Of a stretch of DNA of 64,000 nt, positions 44,558 through 53,280 are shown one piece after another. The DNA comes from Cognatundibacterium oligocarboniphilum (lineage in GTDB: Bacteria > Pseudomonadota > Gammaproteobacteria > Burkholderiales > Burkholderiaceae_D). A model generated the notes under the pieces. It ran no database searches and was not told the origin of the DNA. It saw only the letters and a list, made by a program, of their open reading frames with translations. Numbering within the stretch: the first letter of the stretch is position 1; every line of letters starts with the position of its first letter. The stretch is taken from the NCBI RefSeq assembly GCF_013377855.1, contig NZ_JABXYJ010000004.1:310001-374000 (forward strand), read 5' to 3'. The position numbers were made by a program, and so were the translations under genes.

Positions 44558-45169
44558 TCAGGCGCTGGTGCTAAACAGGCTGCCGACGGCGCTGCTGCCC
44601 TGGATATTGGCAGCCACCAGTTTCAGGAAAGACTGCAGGCTGGCCTGATCGGGATTACCGCCGCTGCTTTGGATCAGGCTGTTGAACGATTGTTGCAGGT
44701 TGCCGATGTCGGTGCCTGTGCTGTTGCTGCTGAGGCCGCCGGTCAGGCTGCTCCCGCCGTTCAGATTGGAGATCAGTTGCTGGATACTGGTTTGTAGTTT
44801 GATGGTGGCGCTGTTCTGATCGAGTTGTACCGGAGCGGGCGCGTTGCCGCCATTGAGCAGGCTCGATAAAGGATTGCTGGTCTGGCTGCTATCAGATAAG
44901 CCTGGCAAGGCGGAATACAGGCTGCTCAGGAAATCGGAAGACGATTGCTGGCCAGTGGCCGACAATAAACTGGAAACATCGAGACCGGAATTGAATTGCG
45001 CCAGGCTTTGTGCAATCGCGGCAGACAGACTGCTGCTGGCATTGCTGCCAGAGACTGCCGTAGCCGTCGTGCCGGTTGAGCTGACGGTATCCGTGCTGGC
45101 GGCGTTGACCGTGGGCAGCAGGTTGTTCACCGTCTGATAGCTGCCGGAGCCGATCGTTGAAATTGACAT
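44558..45169 (-). CDS. Ser/Thr/Gln-rich protein of unknown function
   Basis: 203 aa from the ATG at 45169, preceded by AGGAGAACACC. Low-complexity sequence rich in Ser, Gly, Asn, Gln, Leu and Thr (STIGSGSYQTVNNLLPTVNA, VSSLLSATGQQSSSDFLSS). There is no signal peptide and no Cys. A repeated short pattern of Leu-rich amphipathic helices separated by Ser-rich linkers is visible, and a C-terminal helix NPDQASLQSFLKLVAANIQG. No family is recognised. It might be a secreted or surface protein exported without a Sec signal, but that is a guess. It sits next to the cassette pair, which it converges on. Confidence 0.72.
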   Translation of the reverse strand: MSISTIGSGSYQTVNNLLPTVNAASTDTVSSTGTTATAVSGSNASSSLSAAIAQSLAQFNSGLDVSSLLSATGQQSSSDFLSSLYSALPGLSDSSQTSNPLSSLLNGGNAPAPVQLDQNSATIKLQTSIQQLISNLNGGSSLTGGLSSNSTGTDIGNLQQSFNSLIQSSGGNPDQASLQSFLKLVAANIQGSSAVGSLFSTSA

Positions 45170-45643
45170 GGTGTTCTCCTGATGTGCCGCTGCTACTGTG
45201 CAATGCGCCGAACGGGTTGGGAATGCATGAAGCGGCAGACCTGCCATCCTGCCGTTCACCGGATGTTTTCATTGTCGGTCTGTGACGGTGGAATTGAAAT
45301 GACAGTTTGTTTATTTTTACAAAACTATACAAAACGGGCTTTGAATATATTCATATACTCCCCCTTAGTATATTTCAACATCTTTTATTTTCAATGCGAA
45401 CAGGTCGGAAATTGCAGATACTCCCTGATTTTATATTCTTTGCACAAAAATCTTTGCAATACTGCGGGATTCCCTGAGTCCGCATGATCTGCCGCTGCAG
45501 GGCTGCCACAACGGGCACCGGAACTGCCGCCGGGACGATGGCTTCATGCTAGTATGAAGCCATCGCCGTACTGGCGATGTTGACTATGCGTGCATCAGCA
45601 TCCGGGCCGGTGCCGTGTGGATTTCATGAGATGAAGGTGCTCT
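45170..45643. other. Divergent region with overlapping hairpins
   Basis: 474 bp. The left half is AT-rich (45310-45430) and probably holds the promoter of the Ser-rich gene. The right half contains the overlapping hairpins listed at 45536-45579. No gene is seen. Confidence 0.5.
45536..45579 (+). promoter_or_regulatory. Two overlapping alternative hairpins before the DUF4062 gene
   Basis: A 12-bp perfect stem CGATGGCTTCAT / ATGAAGCCATCG (45536-45565) overlaps a second stem CATCGCC / GGCGATG (45561-45579), so only one can form. The layout is like a switchable leader, but no T-tract follows. It begins about 108 bp upstream of the DUF4062 start. Confidence 0.45.
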
Positions 45644-46489
45644 ATGACTCAATCAGTTTTTGTCAGTTCCACGCCATTTGATCTGGCGCTGCATCGTCAA
45701 ACAATCATGGATGCGTTGTCGCAGCCGCAATCCGGTCTGCCACCGCTGAAGGTGATCATGGCTCTGCCGGAAACAGCACTGGATGAACGCCTGCGGCTGG
45801 TGCGTAATGCAATGGTCTATGTCGTTGTGCTGGGCATGGTGCGCGGCAATACCGAAGCCGCCGGCACCCGTTCGCTGGTGCAGCTGGAGTTTGAAGAAGC
45901 GCAGCAATACAGCGTGCCGACCCTGATATACCTGATGGATGAAGACGAGCATCTGGTCTTGCCCAAGCACGTCGATACCGGTGCTGCTGCGCAGCAGCTG
46001 GCCGACTGGAAAGCAGCTCTGAGTCAGAAGCAGCATGTCCGCTTTTTTCATTCTGCTGCTGATCTGGCGGCGCGTCTGCAGAATGACCTGCATCTGCTGC
46101 TGCAGCCGGTGCTGACGGAAACCGCTCCTGCACCATCTGCCGGCGGCGCACCTGCCGCTCCGGCCAGCAAAACTGCAACATCTGCTGCACCCGCACCCGC
46201 TGCTTCTGCCCCGGTGTCGGGTATGAAGGCCCGGCGCTATGCCCTGACGCCGCCACGCTTTGCGTTTTTCAAGGAAAAAGTCAGCCCTTTGCTGGAGCAG
46301 AAAGAAACACCGGTCAGTGACGCCGTATTGCAGGAAGCACTGGAATTTATTTTGGCAGGAAACAGCATGGCAGCCGCATCGGGGCTGAACCGGGGTAGTA
46401 CTCTCGGACTGGAAGATGCAATTGAGCTGGTGCGCAAGATGGAGCTGATCATTATCGACACGGTTCAGCGGCACCAGGTAAAAAAATAA
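45644..46489 (+). CDS. DUF4062 domain-containing protein
   Basis: 281 aa. The N-terminal 150 residues carry the DUF4062 signature SVFVSSTPFDLALHRQTIMD and the later VYVVVLGMVRGNTE and SLVQLEFEEAQQYSVPTL, a TIR/SEFIR-like fold seen in signalling or NTPase proteins. A Pro/Ala-rich linker (about 165-195) leads to a helical C-terminal domain (FAFFKEKVSPLLEQKETPVSD ... GLEDAIELVRKMELIII). It has no NTPase domain of its own. DUF4062 is often fused to effector or STAND modules; here it stands alone, so its role is open. The DUF2164 gene follows on the same strand. Confidence 0.85.
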   Translation: MTQSVFVSSTPFDLALHRQTIMDALSQPQSGLPPLKVIMALPETALDERLRLVRNAMVYVVVLGMVRGNTEAAGTRSLVQLEFEEAQQYSVPTLIYLMDEDEHLVLPKHVDTGAAAQQLADWKAALSQKQHVRFFHSAADLAARLQNDLHLLLQPVLTETAPAPSAGGAPAAPASKTATSAAPAPAASAPVSGMKARRYALTPPRFAFFKEKVSPLLEQKETPVSDAVLQEALEFILAGNSMAAASGLNRGSTLGLEDAIELVRKMELIIIDTVQRHQVKK

Positions 46490-46597
46490 GTAATTGCCCA
46501 GCACTGATTGCAGGCTCCTGCACAGTCAGACCGGACAGAATGCATCATCACCACCGCAATCGTGATTACAGACGTAACAGAAAAACAGACAGAAGCT

Positions 46598-46870
46598 ATG
46601 AGCATACAGATCAGTGAAGCGGTGCGTAAAGAAGCCGTGACTTCGGTACAGCGCTATTTCCGTGAATATTTTCCTGAACCGCTGGGTAATCTGGAAGCGG
46701 ATGCGCTGCTGGCTTTTTTCCTGCAGGAGATCGGACCGGTGGTGTATAACCATGCCGTTGCCGATGTACAGGAACGTCTGCAGGCGCGGGTGATGGAAGT
46801 CGATATCGAAGTGCACGAAGCAGAATTCACCTATTGGCGGCAACATGACAGCAAACGTAAAAAAGCCTGA
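46598..46870 (+). CDS. DUF2164 domain-containing protein
   Basis: 90 aa from the ATG at 46598 (MSIQISEAVRKEAVTSVQRY). A longer frame from 46508 is rejected because family members begin here. The core FREYFPEPLGNLEADALLAF and EIGPVVYNHAVADVQERLQ is a textbook DUF2164 match. The family is a small cytosolic protein of unknown function. Its 3' end overlaps the following gene by 26 bp. Confidence 0.9.
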   Translation: MSIQISEAVRKEAVTSVQRYFREYFPEPLGNLEADALLAFFLQEIGPVVYNHAVADVQERLQARVMEVDIEVHEAEFTYWRQHDSKRKKA

Positions 46871-47816
46871 CGCCGGAAGGCGTGCCGGGCTGGCGGCCTC
46901 ACTGCGACGGATGTTGCTGACGCTACCGGTATGGATAGCGTCGTCCTTGCCGGTGCAGGCGGCGGGTACTGGAGCGCAGGCACCGTCGATCGCCGATCTT
47001 TTTGATGAGGACGGCGTGCAGATGATGTACCCCTCGGCGGCGGGGTCGCAGTTCCGGCTCGGCGCACGTGATCCGGCGCAGACGGCCGGATTCGAAATCG
47101 AACGCCACACCGCGGTGCGCGCAGGGAAAGACGGCGGTCTGCGATTCTGGAATCTGCCATCGTTTGCGCTGAACTATGCCAGCGGCGGCAGCGGTCTCAG
47201 CAGCCGCCTGCATGTGTATGCTTCGGCAGCCAGACAGCGTTATACCTGGAAAACACAGCACGGTTTTCTGAATAGTCCGGCAGATTTCACCAATCAGGAA
47301 ATGACGATTTATCTGCGGGTGCATCAGATCAGCGATCCCGCCAGAGCGCAGATTGCCCTCAAAATCCGCGGCGGCAGACACAGCGACAAAACGCCGGATG
47401 CCGCTTCCTGTGTGATGCTGACCCTGTCGCCGTCTGCACATGGCAGCGTGGCGCGCTTCGGCAAGGAATTGCGGCATCCGCTGTATGACTATGTGACGCT
47501 GCGAGCTCTGGGTCAGGCAACGCTACGGGACAATGTCTGGATTGGCCTCAAGCTGGTCAGCTGGAACGATCCGCATGATGCCACGCGCGTGCTGCACCGG
47601 CTGTATCTCGACACCGACCCGTTTCAGGCAGATAGCGGCGTGCCGAACAATAACTGGCGGCTCTACAGCGAATACACCGATATCGCCGGCGTCAGTACCG
47701 GCCGTTACCGGACGCTGGTGAACTGGGGTGGCAATGTCGCCACCTTCCGTATAGATGGCTTTCACGACGTCGATTTTGCTTACCCGTCGGTACGCGAGAT
47801 TGTGGTGCCGCAATAA
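46845..47816 (+). CDS. Exported protein of unknown function, beta-rich
   Basis: 323 aa. A twin-Arg-free signal peptide (SLRRMLLTLPVWIASSLPVQA) is followed by a mostly beta-strand protein with a jelly-roll look (YASAARQRYTWKTQHGF, MTIYLRVHQISDPARAQIAL, RVLHRLYLDTDPFQADSG, and the terminal GFHDVDFAYPSVREIVVPQ). The pattern recalls carbohydrate-binding or polysaccharide-lyase-like domains, but no catalytic residues can be named and no family is recognised. The ATG at 46845 lies within the DUF2164 gene, so translation may be coupled. Confidence 0.75.
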   Translation: MTANVKKPDAGRRAGLAASLRRMLLTLPVWIASSLPVQAAGTGAQAPSIADLFDEDGVQMMYPSAAGSQFRLGARDPAQTAGFEIERHTAVRAGKDGGLRFWNLPSFALNYASGGSGLSSRLHVYASAARQRYTWKTQHGFLNSPADFTNQEMTIYLRVHQISDPARAQIALKIRGGRHSDKTPDAASCVMLTLSPSAHGSVARFGKELRHPLYDYVTLRALGQATLRDNVWIGLKLVSWNDPHDATRVLHRLYLDTDPFQADSGVPNNNWRLYSEYTDIAGVSTGRYRTLVNWGGNVATFRIDGFHDVDFAYPSVREIVVPQ

Positions 47817-47872
47817 GAGATCGCGGCAGGGCGGGTATACTGCCGGGTTTATGTCTGCTGAAAGTTTGAGTC

Positions 47873-48214
47873 ATGTCTACAATTCCCGCCTGTCCGCAAT
47901 GCGGCATGGAAAACACCTATCCTGATGGCAGCCAGTTTGTGTGCGCCGATTGCGGCCACGAATGGTCTGCGCTGGCTGCTGTCAGCAGTGAGGACAATGC
48001 AGCGCGCATTGTCCGTGATGCCAATGGCAATCTGCTGTCCGATGGCGATGCCGTGGTGCTGGTGAAAGACCTGAAAGTCAAAGGCTCGTCCACCACCCTG
48101 AAACAGGGCACCAAGATCAAGAGCATCCGCATTGTCGATGGCGACCATGAGGTCGATTGCAAAATGGATGGCGGCAGCTTCATGCTGAAAGCCTGCTATC
48201 TGAAAAAGGCCTGA
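47873..48214 (+). CDS. yjdM: Zinc-ribbon protein YjdM (PhnA family)
   Basis: 113 aa. The N-terminal zinc ribbon shows CPQCGMENTYPDGSQFVCADC, with two CxxC pairs. The C-terminal domain (VRDANGNLLSDGDAVVLVKD, KVKGSSTTLKQGTKIKSIRI) matches YjdM. It was named PhnA for a position near the E. coli phn genes but is not part of phosphonate breakdown there, and its function is unsettled. No phn genes occur nearby. Confidence 0.95.
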   Translation: MSTIPACPQCGMENTYPDGSQFVCADCGHEWSALAAVSSEDNAARIVRDANGNLLSDGDAVVLVKDLKVKGSSTTLKQGTKIKSIRIVDGDHEVDCKMDGGSFMLKACYLKKA

Positions 48215-48304
48215 GTATCTGAGTGAGTGTTGCCGGTTTCGGAAAGCTTCGCCGGTGACGCTTGTTCCGCAGCAGTTTCCGGTATCGGCATCGGAATAGA
48301 TAGA

Positions 48305-49747
48305 TCAGCTTGCCGCATGGCCGGCAGCACAAGTCTGCGGCTCTCTGTGATGGAGGAATTCCTGCAGCGCCTGTTGCACTTCCCGGATCACACCGGCCCA
48401 GTCGCCATCCTGCCGTTGCCGGAAAATGCGGACTGTGGGATACCACGGCGACTCCTGCCCGCTGGCCAGCCAGCGCCAGTCCTGGCGGTAATAAGGCAGC
48501 AGCAGAAAGGCCGGTTTGCCCAGTGCGCCTGCCAGATGCAGCACTGCGCTGTCGATGCTGATGACCAGATCGAGCTGGCTGATCAGGGCGGCGGTATCGG
48601 CAAAATCATGTAATTCCTGATCGGCACAAAACAGCGGCGTGGCCTGCCACTCGCGGGCCTGCTGCGCGGCAGGGCCTTTTTGCAGGCTGACCCATTGCAC
48701 GCCGGATTGCTGCAGCAGGCTGTGCAGGCAACTGAGTTCAGGTAATGAACGATCCTGATCGGTTTCAAATTGCGGGTTGCCCTGCCATGCAATCCCGATG
48801 CGCCATTGCTGCCGGCTGAGCCGGGTATGCCAGCGGGCAGCAGCCTCTGGTGCGGCAAACAGATAAGGCACCTGCATTGGAATCGTGGCGCGCCGGGTGC
48901 CGCAGTGATGCGGCAGGCTGAAGATGGGCACCCAGATATCCCACAGACCATCCGGCAGGGTTTCGTCGTAGCCATAGACGACATCTGCGTCCGGCAAGGT
49001 CTGAAGCAGGCGTTTCAGCGGCGGATGACACAGCAGGCCGGTCTGCGCCGCGCCGAGCTGCTTCAGCAGGCTGGCGTAGCGACAGAATTGCAGCATGTCG
49101 CCAAAACCGCATTCAAACACGATCAGCATCCGTTTCCCGTGCAGAGGTTCACCCTGCCAGCGCGCAAAGGGCAACACCTTGGTCAGTGCGTCCTGCGAAG
49201 TGCGTGCTTCAAGCCGTTGCCAGCCTTCCTGCCAGCGTTCCTGACGCAGCAACAGGTAGCTCAGGTTAAAACTGGCAGTGCGGTAATCGGGCATCAGGCT
49301 GAGCGCTGTCCGGTAGGCGTCTTCGGCTTCTGTTTCGCGCCGCAGCCCTGCCAGCAGCACGCCCAGGTTTGACCAGCCGGCGGCGCTGCCTGGCACCTGT
49401 TGCAGTAAAGCGCAGTAGATGTTTTCTGCCGCCGCAAATGCCTTGCACCGGGTCAGCAGCGCGCCGGCATTGATATAAATCTGTTGTTGGCCGGGATGGG
49501 CCTGTGGGTCGGCGTGTTGCAGTGCCTGATGGTAATACTGACTGGCGGCAGAAAAATCCTGTTGCTGTTCTTTCGCATACGCCAGATTGGCCAGCACTTC
49601 GGGGCATATTGGGTCCAGTGCCAGCGCCTGCTGATAACACTGGGCCGCAGCAGCATAATCCTGCGCTGCAAGGAGTTGATTGCCGAGTGCAAATAAGGTG
49701 TCAAGCGTTGGAACAGCGGTGGCTGGCATGATGTCGGACAGTCTCAT
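48305..49747 (-). CDS. TPR protein with C-terminal glycosyltransferase-like domain
   Basis: 480 aa. Residues about 1-165 form four TPRs (LAAQDYAAAAQCYQQALAL, QDFSAASQYYHQALQHADP, RRETEAEDAYRTALSLMPDY). The rest, from about 185 (LHGKRMLIVFECGFGDMLQF), resembles the glycosyltransferase family 9 / O-GlcNAc-like fold: QWRIGIAWQGNPQFETDQD, QWVSLQKGP, LDLVISIDSAVLHLAGALG. It may glycosylate a protein or surface polymer. No linked sugar-biosynthesis genes are present, so substrates are unknown. The two-domain layout is common in betaproteobacteria, usually in flagellar or surface-glycan loci. Confidence 0.85.
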   Translation of the reverse strand: MRLSDIMPATAVPTLDTLFALGNQLLAAQDYAAAAQCYQQALALDPICPEVLANLAYAKEQQQDFSAASQYYHQALQHADPQAHPGQQQIYINAGALLTRCKAFAAAENIYCALLQQVPGSAAGWSNLGVLLAGLRRETEAEDAYRTALSLMPDYRTASFNLSYLLLRQERWQEGWQRLEARTSQDALTKVLPFARWQGEPLHGKRMLIVFECGFGDMLQFCRYASLLKQLGAAQTGLLCHPPLKRLLQTLPDADVVYGYDETLPDGLWDIWVPIFSLPHHCGTRRATIPMQVPYLFAAPEAAARWHTRLSRQQWRIGIAWQGNPQFETDQDRSLPELSCLHSLLQQSGVQWVSLQKGPAAQQAREWQATPLFCADQELHDFADTAALISQLDLVISIDSAVLHLAGALGKPAFLLLPYYRQDWRWLASGQESPWYPTVRIFRQRQDGDWAGVIREVQQALQEFLHHREPQTCAAGHAAS

Positions 49748-49847
49748 GGGGAGCGGGAAATTGTACCGCCGGAACGCCTGCCGTGTCTTTTTCCTGTGAT
49801 GCGCAATCGCGCAGGATAGTGTGTCGTTGCATCGTTCTGCATTTTAC

Positions 49848-51335
49848 TCAATACACATCACGCCGGTAACGACCCGTCTGCGTCAGTGTGTCGAGCAGCG
49901 TTTCACCCAGAATCGAGAGCAATGCCGCATGGACACCGGCAGCCATGCCGTGCAGGCTGCCACACACCAGAATAGTCGCGCCCCGTTCCGCCCAGCGTTT
50001 TACTTCTGCAGTCTGTTCAAGCAGAGCGTGCTGCACATAACGCCGTTGTGTCTGATCGCGGGAAAAACACAAATCCAGGCGACTCAGCGTACCCTGCCGC
50101 AGCCAGTGTTCCACTTCCGTCTGAAAAAAATAATCATGTGCACGCTGCCGTTCACCGAAGACCAGCCAGTTATCCGCCAACCCTGCCGCAGCGCGCGCTT
50201 TCAGGTGTGCCCGCAATCCGGCAATGCCGGTGCCGTTGCCGATCAGCAGCAAGGGATCGGGTGACAGCGGTGTATGAAACGAGGGATTGCTGCGTACCCG
50301 CAGGGCAATGGCTTGCCCCGGCTGCACCTGCTCGGTCAGCCAGCCTGAGCCTGTACCCAGGCGGCCATCCGGGTGCCGCATCTGGCGCACTGCCAGTTCC
50401 AGTCCGCCGTCAGACGGCAGGGATGCGATCGAATATTCGCGGCTGGGTAAAGTCTGCACAGCGCTGGTGACGCCTGAGCCGGGCAATTCGCCGGGGCCGA
50501 TTTCTGCAATGTCTCCGGCCTGCCAGTTGCTGCCCGCCGGTGGAATCAGCTGCAGATGAAACACAGGCTGGCCTGCGCTGCCGGGATTGAGCAGATGTCT
50601 GTCACGCAGTATCCATGCGCCGTAGGCCGGCGTGCTCCAGTCCGCCAGCCCGGTGTCGCCGCTGATATGGTTCAGATGATGCTGCCAGTGCCGCAGAGCG
50701 GCTTCGTCGCCGTTATCGACCTCAACCAGATCAAACAGCGCTTGCGCCTGCTGATGCGCCAGCCACTGCCGGAGCTGATGTCCGAAAGCGCAGTAGCGGC
50801 TGTAATGGCGGTCGCCCAGCGCCAGCACCGCATAGTGCAGATGGGATAAATCCTGCTGCTGCGGCAATATGCGGCGGCAGAACAGGCTGGCCTGATCCGG
50901 GGCATCGCCTTCGCCGGTGGTGCTGACCACAAACAGGATTTTGCAGTATTGCGTCAGGGCTTCAGCGGACAGCTGATTCAGCGTGCGCAGCGCTACCGTT
51001 AATCCGGCCTGTTGCAGGCTGGCAGCGGTCAGGTGCGCCAGTTGCTGCGCATAACCGGTCTGACTGGCATACGCGATCAGCACGATATCTGTGACCGGCT
51101 GATCTGTGGTGGCGCTGGCGATTTGCAGCGGGTGCTGTTGTTCCTGATATTGTCGCCAGTAACTGAGGCAGAAGATCAGATATGTCGCGCCGACCAGCAG
51201 GCCGCACAGCCAGGCCGGGCAGGCGCCGGGGCCGGAATCCAATTGGGTCAGGCTGGCAATGCTGGCGATGGCGCCAGCGGCACTCAGCAGGTGCAGGTGG
51301 TGGGCGGTGAAGGCGGTATTCAGTGGAGAAGTCAT
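49848..51335 (-). CDS. Membrane NADPH-flavodoxin-type reductase (sulfite reductase alpha-like)
   Basis: 495 aa from the ATG at 51335; a TTG at 51365 is also in frame. Helices at the N-terminus (about 5-30 and 38-55) anchor it. Then come a flavodoxin domain (VLIAYASQTGYAQQLAHLT, VVSTTGEGDAPDQASL), an FAD domain (SREYSIASLPS) and an NADPH domain (LLIGNGTGIAGLRAHL, ending TQTGRYRRDVY). It resembles the reductase half of PepSY/flavodoxin fusion proteins used for iron reduction. It should pass electrons from NADPH to the PepSY membrane protein, and is last in the Fur-led operon. The electron path is inferred. Confidence 0.88.
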   Translation of the reverse strand: MTSPLNTAFTAHHLHLLSAAGAIASIASLTQLDSGPGACPAWLCGLLVGATYLIFCLSYWRQYQEQQHPLQIASATTDQPVTDIVLIAYASQTGYAQQLAHLTAASLQQAGLTVALRTLNQLSAEALTQYCKILFVVSTTGEGDAPDQASLFCRRILPQQQDLSHLHYAVLALGDRHYSRYCAFGHQLRQWLAHQQAQALFDLVEVDNGDEAALRHWQHHLNHISGDTGLADWSTPAYGAWILRDRHLLNPGSAGQPVFHLQLIPPAGSNWQAGDIAEIGPGELPGSGVTSAVQTLPSREYSIASLPSDGGLELAVRQMRHPDGRLGTGSGWLTEQVQPGQAIALRVRSNPSFHTPLSPDPLLLIGNGTGIAGLRAHLKARAAAGLADNWLVFGERQRAHDYFFQTEVEHWLRQGTLSRLDLCFSRDQTQRRYVQHALLEQTAEVKRWAERGATILVCGSLHGMAAGVHAALLSILGETLLDTLTQTGRYRRDVY

Positions 51336-51395
51336 CAAAGCGTTGGGAATACGATAGTCAGGCAATCGTTTGTGGCAGCCGCATATCGGATGGGT

Positions 51396-52430
51396 TTATT
51401 CGAGCATGGCGGCCAGCGCCGCGCTCATGCTTTCCTGAAACAGGTGCGGCGTGTTTTCACTTATTTCTGCGGCAGGGAGGCGCTCGGTAAATAAGGCGGC
51501 AATCCGGTGCGCATCGGCATATTTTCTGGCGGCATCTTCCCCCATGACGGTGAACGCGGTGGCCAGCGCATCGGCGACCATGCAGTCGGGATGAATCACG
51601 GACACTGCCGCCAGCGTATTTTGTACCGGATAACCGGTGCACGGATCGATGGTATGAGAATAGCGTTGTCCGCATTGTTCAAAATACTGTCGGTAATCGC
51701 CGGAGGTGGCGACCGATAGGCCGTGCAGCGCCAGCAGATGACCGTGTCCGTTGTCGGATGCGGCGGATTCCGCGGGCGATTCCAGCTGTACCCACCAGGG
51801 AGAAAAATCCGGTTTCATGCCCTTGCCACGCAGCTCACCGCCGACCTCGACGAGATAACTCGGCACGCCTTGCTGATCCAGATAGCGTGCCAGCAGATCG
51901 ACCGCATAGCCCTTGGCGATGGCGGACAGATCCAGCCGGATGCCGCCAGCCTGCCATGCTTCGCGGGTGGCGCGGCGCAGCGCCAGATCACGCCAGCCGT
52001 GGCCGGTCATCGCGGTTCCGATGGCTGCTGCATCCGGCACGCTGTTCCTGCGCGGCGCCGGGCCGAAACCCCATAAATCCACCAGCCTGCCTGCTGCCGG
52101 ATCATAGCTGCCGCGGCTTTGCCGGGCGATATACAACGCATAATCCAGCACATCAAACAATGCGTCCGGCAGCTGTTGCCAGCTTTCTGCTGGTGCGCGA
52201 TTGAAACGGCACAGATCCGAATCGGGCTCCCAGGTACTCATCTGCAGCACGACCTGATCCAGCAATGCCTGCAGGTCGTTTTGCCAGATAGTCAGCCGTT
52301 CCGGATCGCTGGCGTATAGCTGCACCTGCCAGCTCGTACCCATGCTGTGACCGGCGCAGCGCAATGGCTGGGCCGCAGCAGGCAGTGGCGCTGGCGGCGC
52401 GGCCTGCAGGGGGATGAACACATGCGGCAT
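51396..52430 (-). CDS. apbE: FAD:protein FMN transferase
   Basis: 344 aa. The ApbE core is complete: GHSMGTSWQVQLYA near the start, DLSAIAKGYAVDLLARYL, SYLVEVGGELRGKGM, and the metal-binding region SHTIDPCTGYPVQN. It transfers FMN from FAD to a Thr or Ser in target proteins of the envelope. The adjacent DUF2271 gene encodes a protein with exactly such a target motif, making it the likely substrate. It lacks an obvious lipobox; the N-terminus (LQAAPPAPLPAAAQPLRCAG) could still be exported. It is the fourth gene of the Fur-led operon. Confidence 0.95.
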   Translation of the reverse strand: MPHVFIPLQAAPPAPLPAAAQPLRCAGHSMGTSWQVQLYASDPERLTIWQNDLQALLDQVVLQMSTWEPDSDLCRFNRAPAESWQQLPDALFDVLDYALYIARQSRGSYDPAAGRLVDLWGFGPAPRRNSVPDAAAIGTAMTGHGWRDLALRRATREAWQAGGIRLDLSAIAKGYAVDLLARYLDQQGVPSYLVEVGGELRGKGMKPDFSPWWVQLESPAESAASDNGHGHLLALHGLSVATSGDYRQYFEQCGQRYSHTIDPCTGYPVQNTLAAVSVIHPDCMVADALATAFTVMGEDAARKYADAHRIAALFTERLPAAEISENTPHLFQESMSAALAAMLE

Positions 52431-52444
52431 CGGCAGCCTTGCGC

Positions 52445-53269
52445 TTATTGCGGCAACACTTCCAGCGTCAGCGCCAGACTGGCGATGCGGCTGCTGGCTG
52501 GCGGTGTCACGCCTTGTTCCGTTTTGACCTCTGCTTCCAGCCAGTACAGACCGGCTTGTGTCCAGGTCACGCTGAACAGGCCATCCGCATTGCTGACGAC
52601 GGTTTGCTCATTGAGCGTCTGGCGATAGCGGATGCCACCCCGAATGATGTGTACCGTCACATTCGCTGCGGGCCTGCCATCAATCAGCAGATGAAAGCTG
52701 GCTGGCTCACCGGCTACCAGGTCATTCGGATGTGTGACAGGGCTCAGTTCCAGTCCTTTGCCGCTGGTCTTTAAAGCCTGACCGTCCGGTTTGCCATTGG
52801 TGACAAAGGTTTCGATCCGGCTGCTTCTCTCTGTCACCTGCAATTCGGTGGCATGAGATGGTATATCTTTGCTGAGACTGGCCGCATTGCCGCGCCAGCG
52901 TTTCAGTATGCCGTTGTCTTTGTAACTGGCTGACAGGCCTTCGTTGAGGATGTCAATTTTGTAGCTGCCGGTCTGTCTCAGCGGCAGGTCAAACACGCTG
53001 CGGAAACGGCCGGTGCTGGCATTTTCAGGGGCAATCCGGCTGCCATCGGGCGCGGTTACCTGCAGATTGTCGAGTTTCAGCGGCATGTGATCGAATTCAA
53101 ACACATTGCTGGCGGCGGCTGCATCCAGCGTGACCCACGGCGCATTACCGGACAGGACAGTGGACGAGGGGACCAGGAAAGTCCGGTGTGCTTCAGCACT
53201 GACACTGATGCCTGCCAGCAGGCTCAGCGCGGCCAGACGGCGCAATGCAGGATGGGAAAAACGGTGCAT
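52445..53269 (-). CDS. DUF4198 domain-containing periplasmic protein
   Basis: 274 aa. A signal peptide (LRRLAALSLLAGISVSAEA) is followed by HRTFLVPSSTVLSG, the usual start of DUF4198, a family often linked to nickel or iron uptake genes. Beta-sandwich pattern: FDHMPLKLDNLQVTAPDGS, FRSVFDLPLRQTGSYKIDI, GLFSVTWTQAGLYWLEAEV. The His after the signal cleavage could become a metal ligand at the mature N-terminus. It follows the DUF2271 gene by 11 bp. The exact role is unknown; a metal or haem chaperone within the reductive system is plausible. Confidence 0.9.
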   Translation of the reverse strand: MHRFSHPALRRLAALSLLAGISVSAEAHRTFLVPSSTVLSGNAPWVTLDAAAASNVFEFDHMPLKLDNLQVTAPDGSRIAPENASTGRFRSVFDLPLRQTGSYKIDILNEGLSASYKDNGILKRWRGNAASLSKDIPSHATELQVTERSSRIETFVTNGKPDGQALKTSGKGLELSPVTHPNDLVAGEPASFHLLIDGRPAANVTVHIIRGGIRYRQTLNEQTVVSNADGLFSVTWTQAGLYWLEAEVKTEQGVTPPASSRIASLALTLEVLPQ

Positions 53270-53280
53270 GTTGTTTCCTT

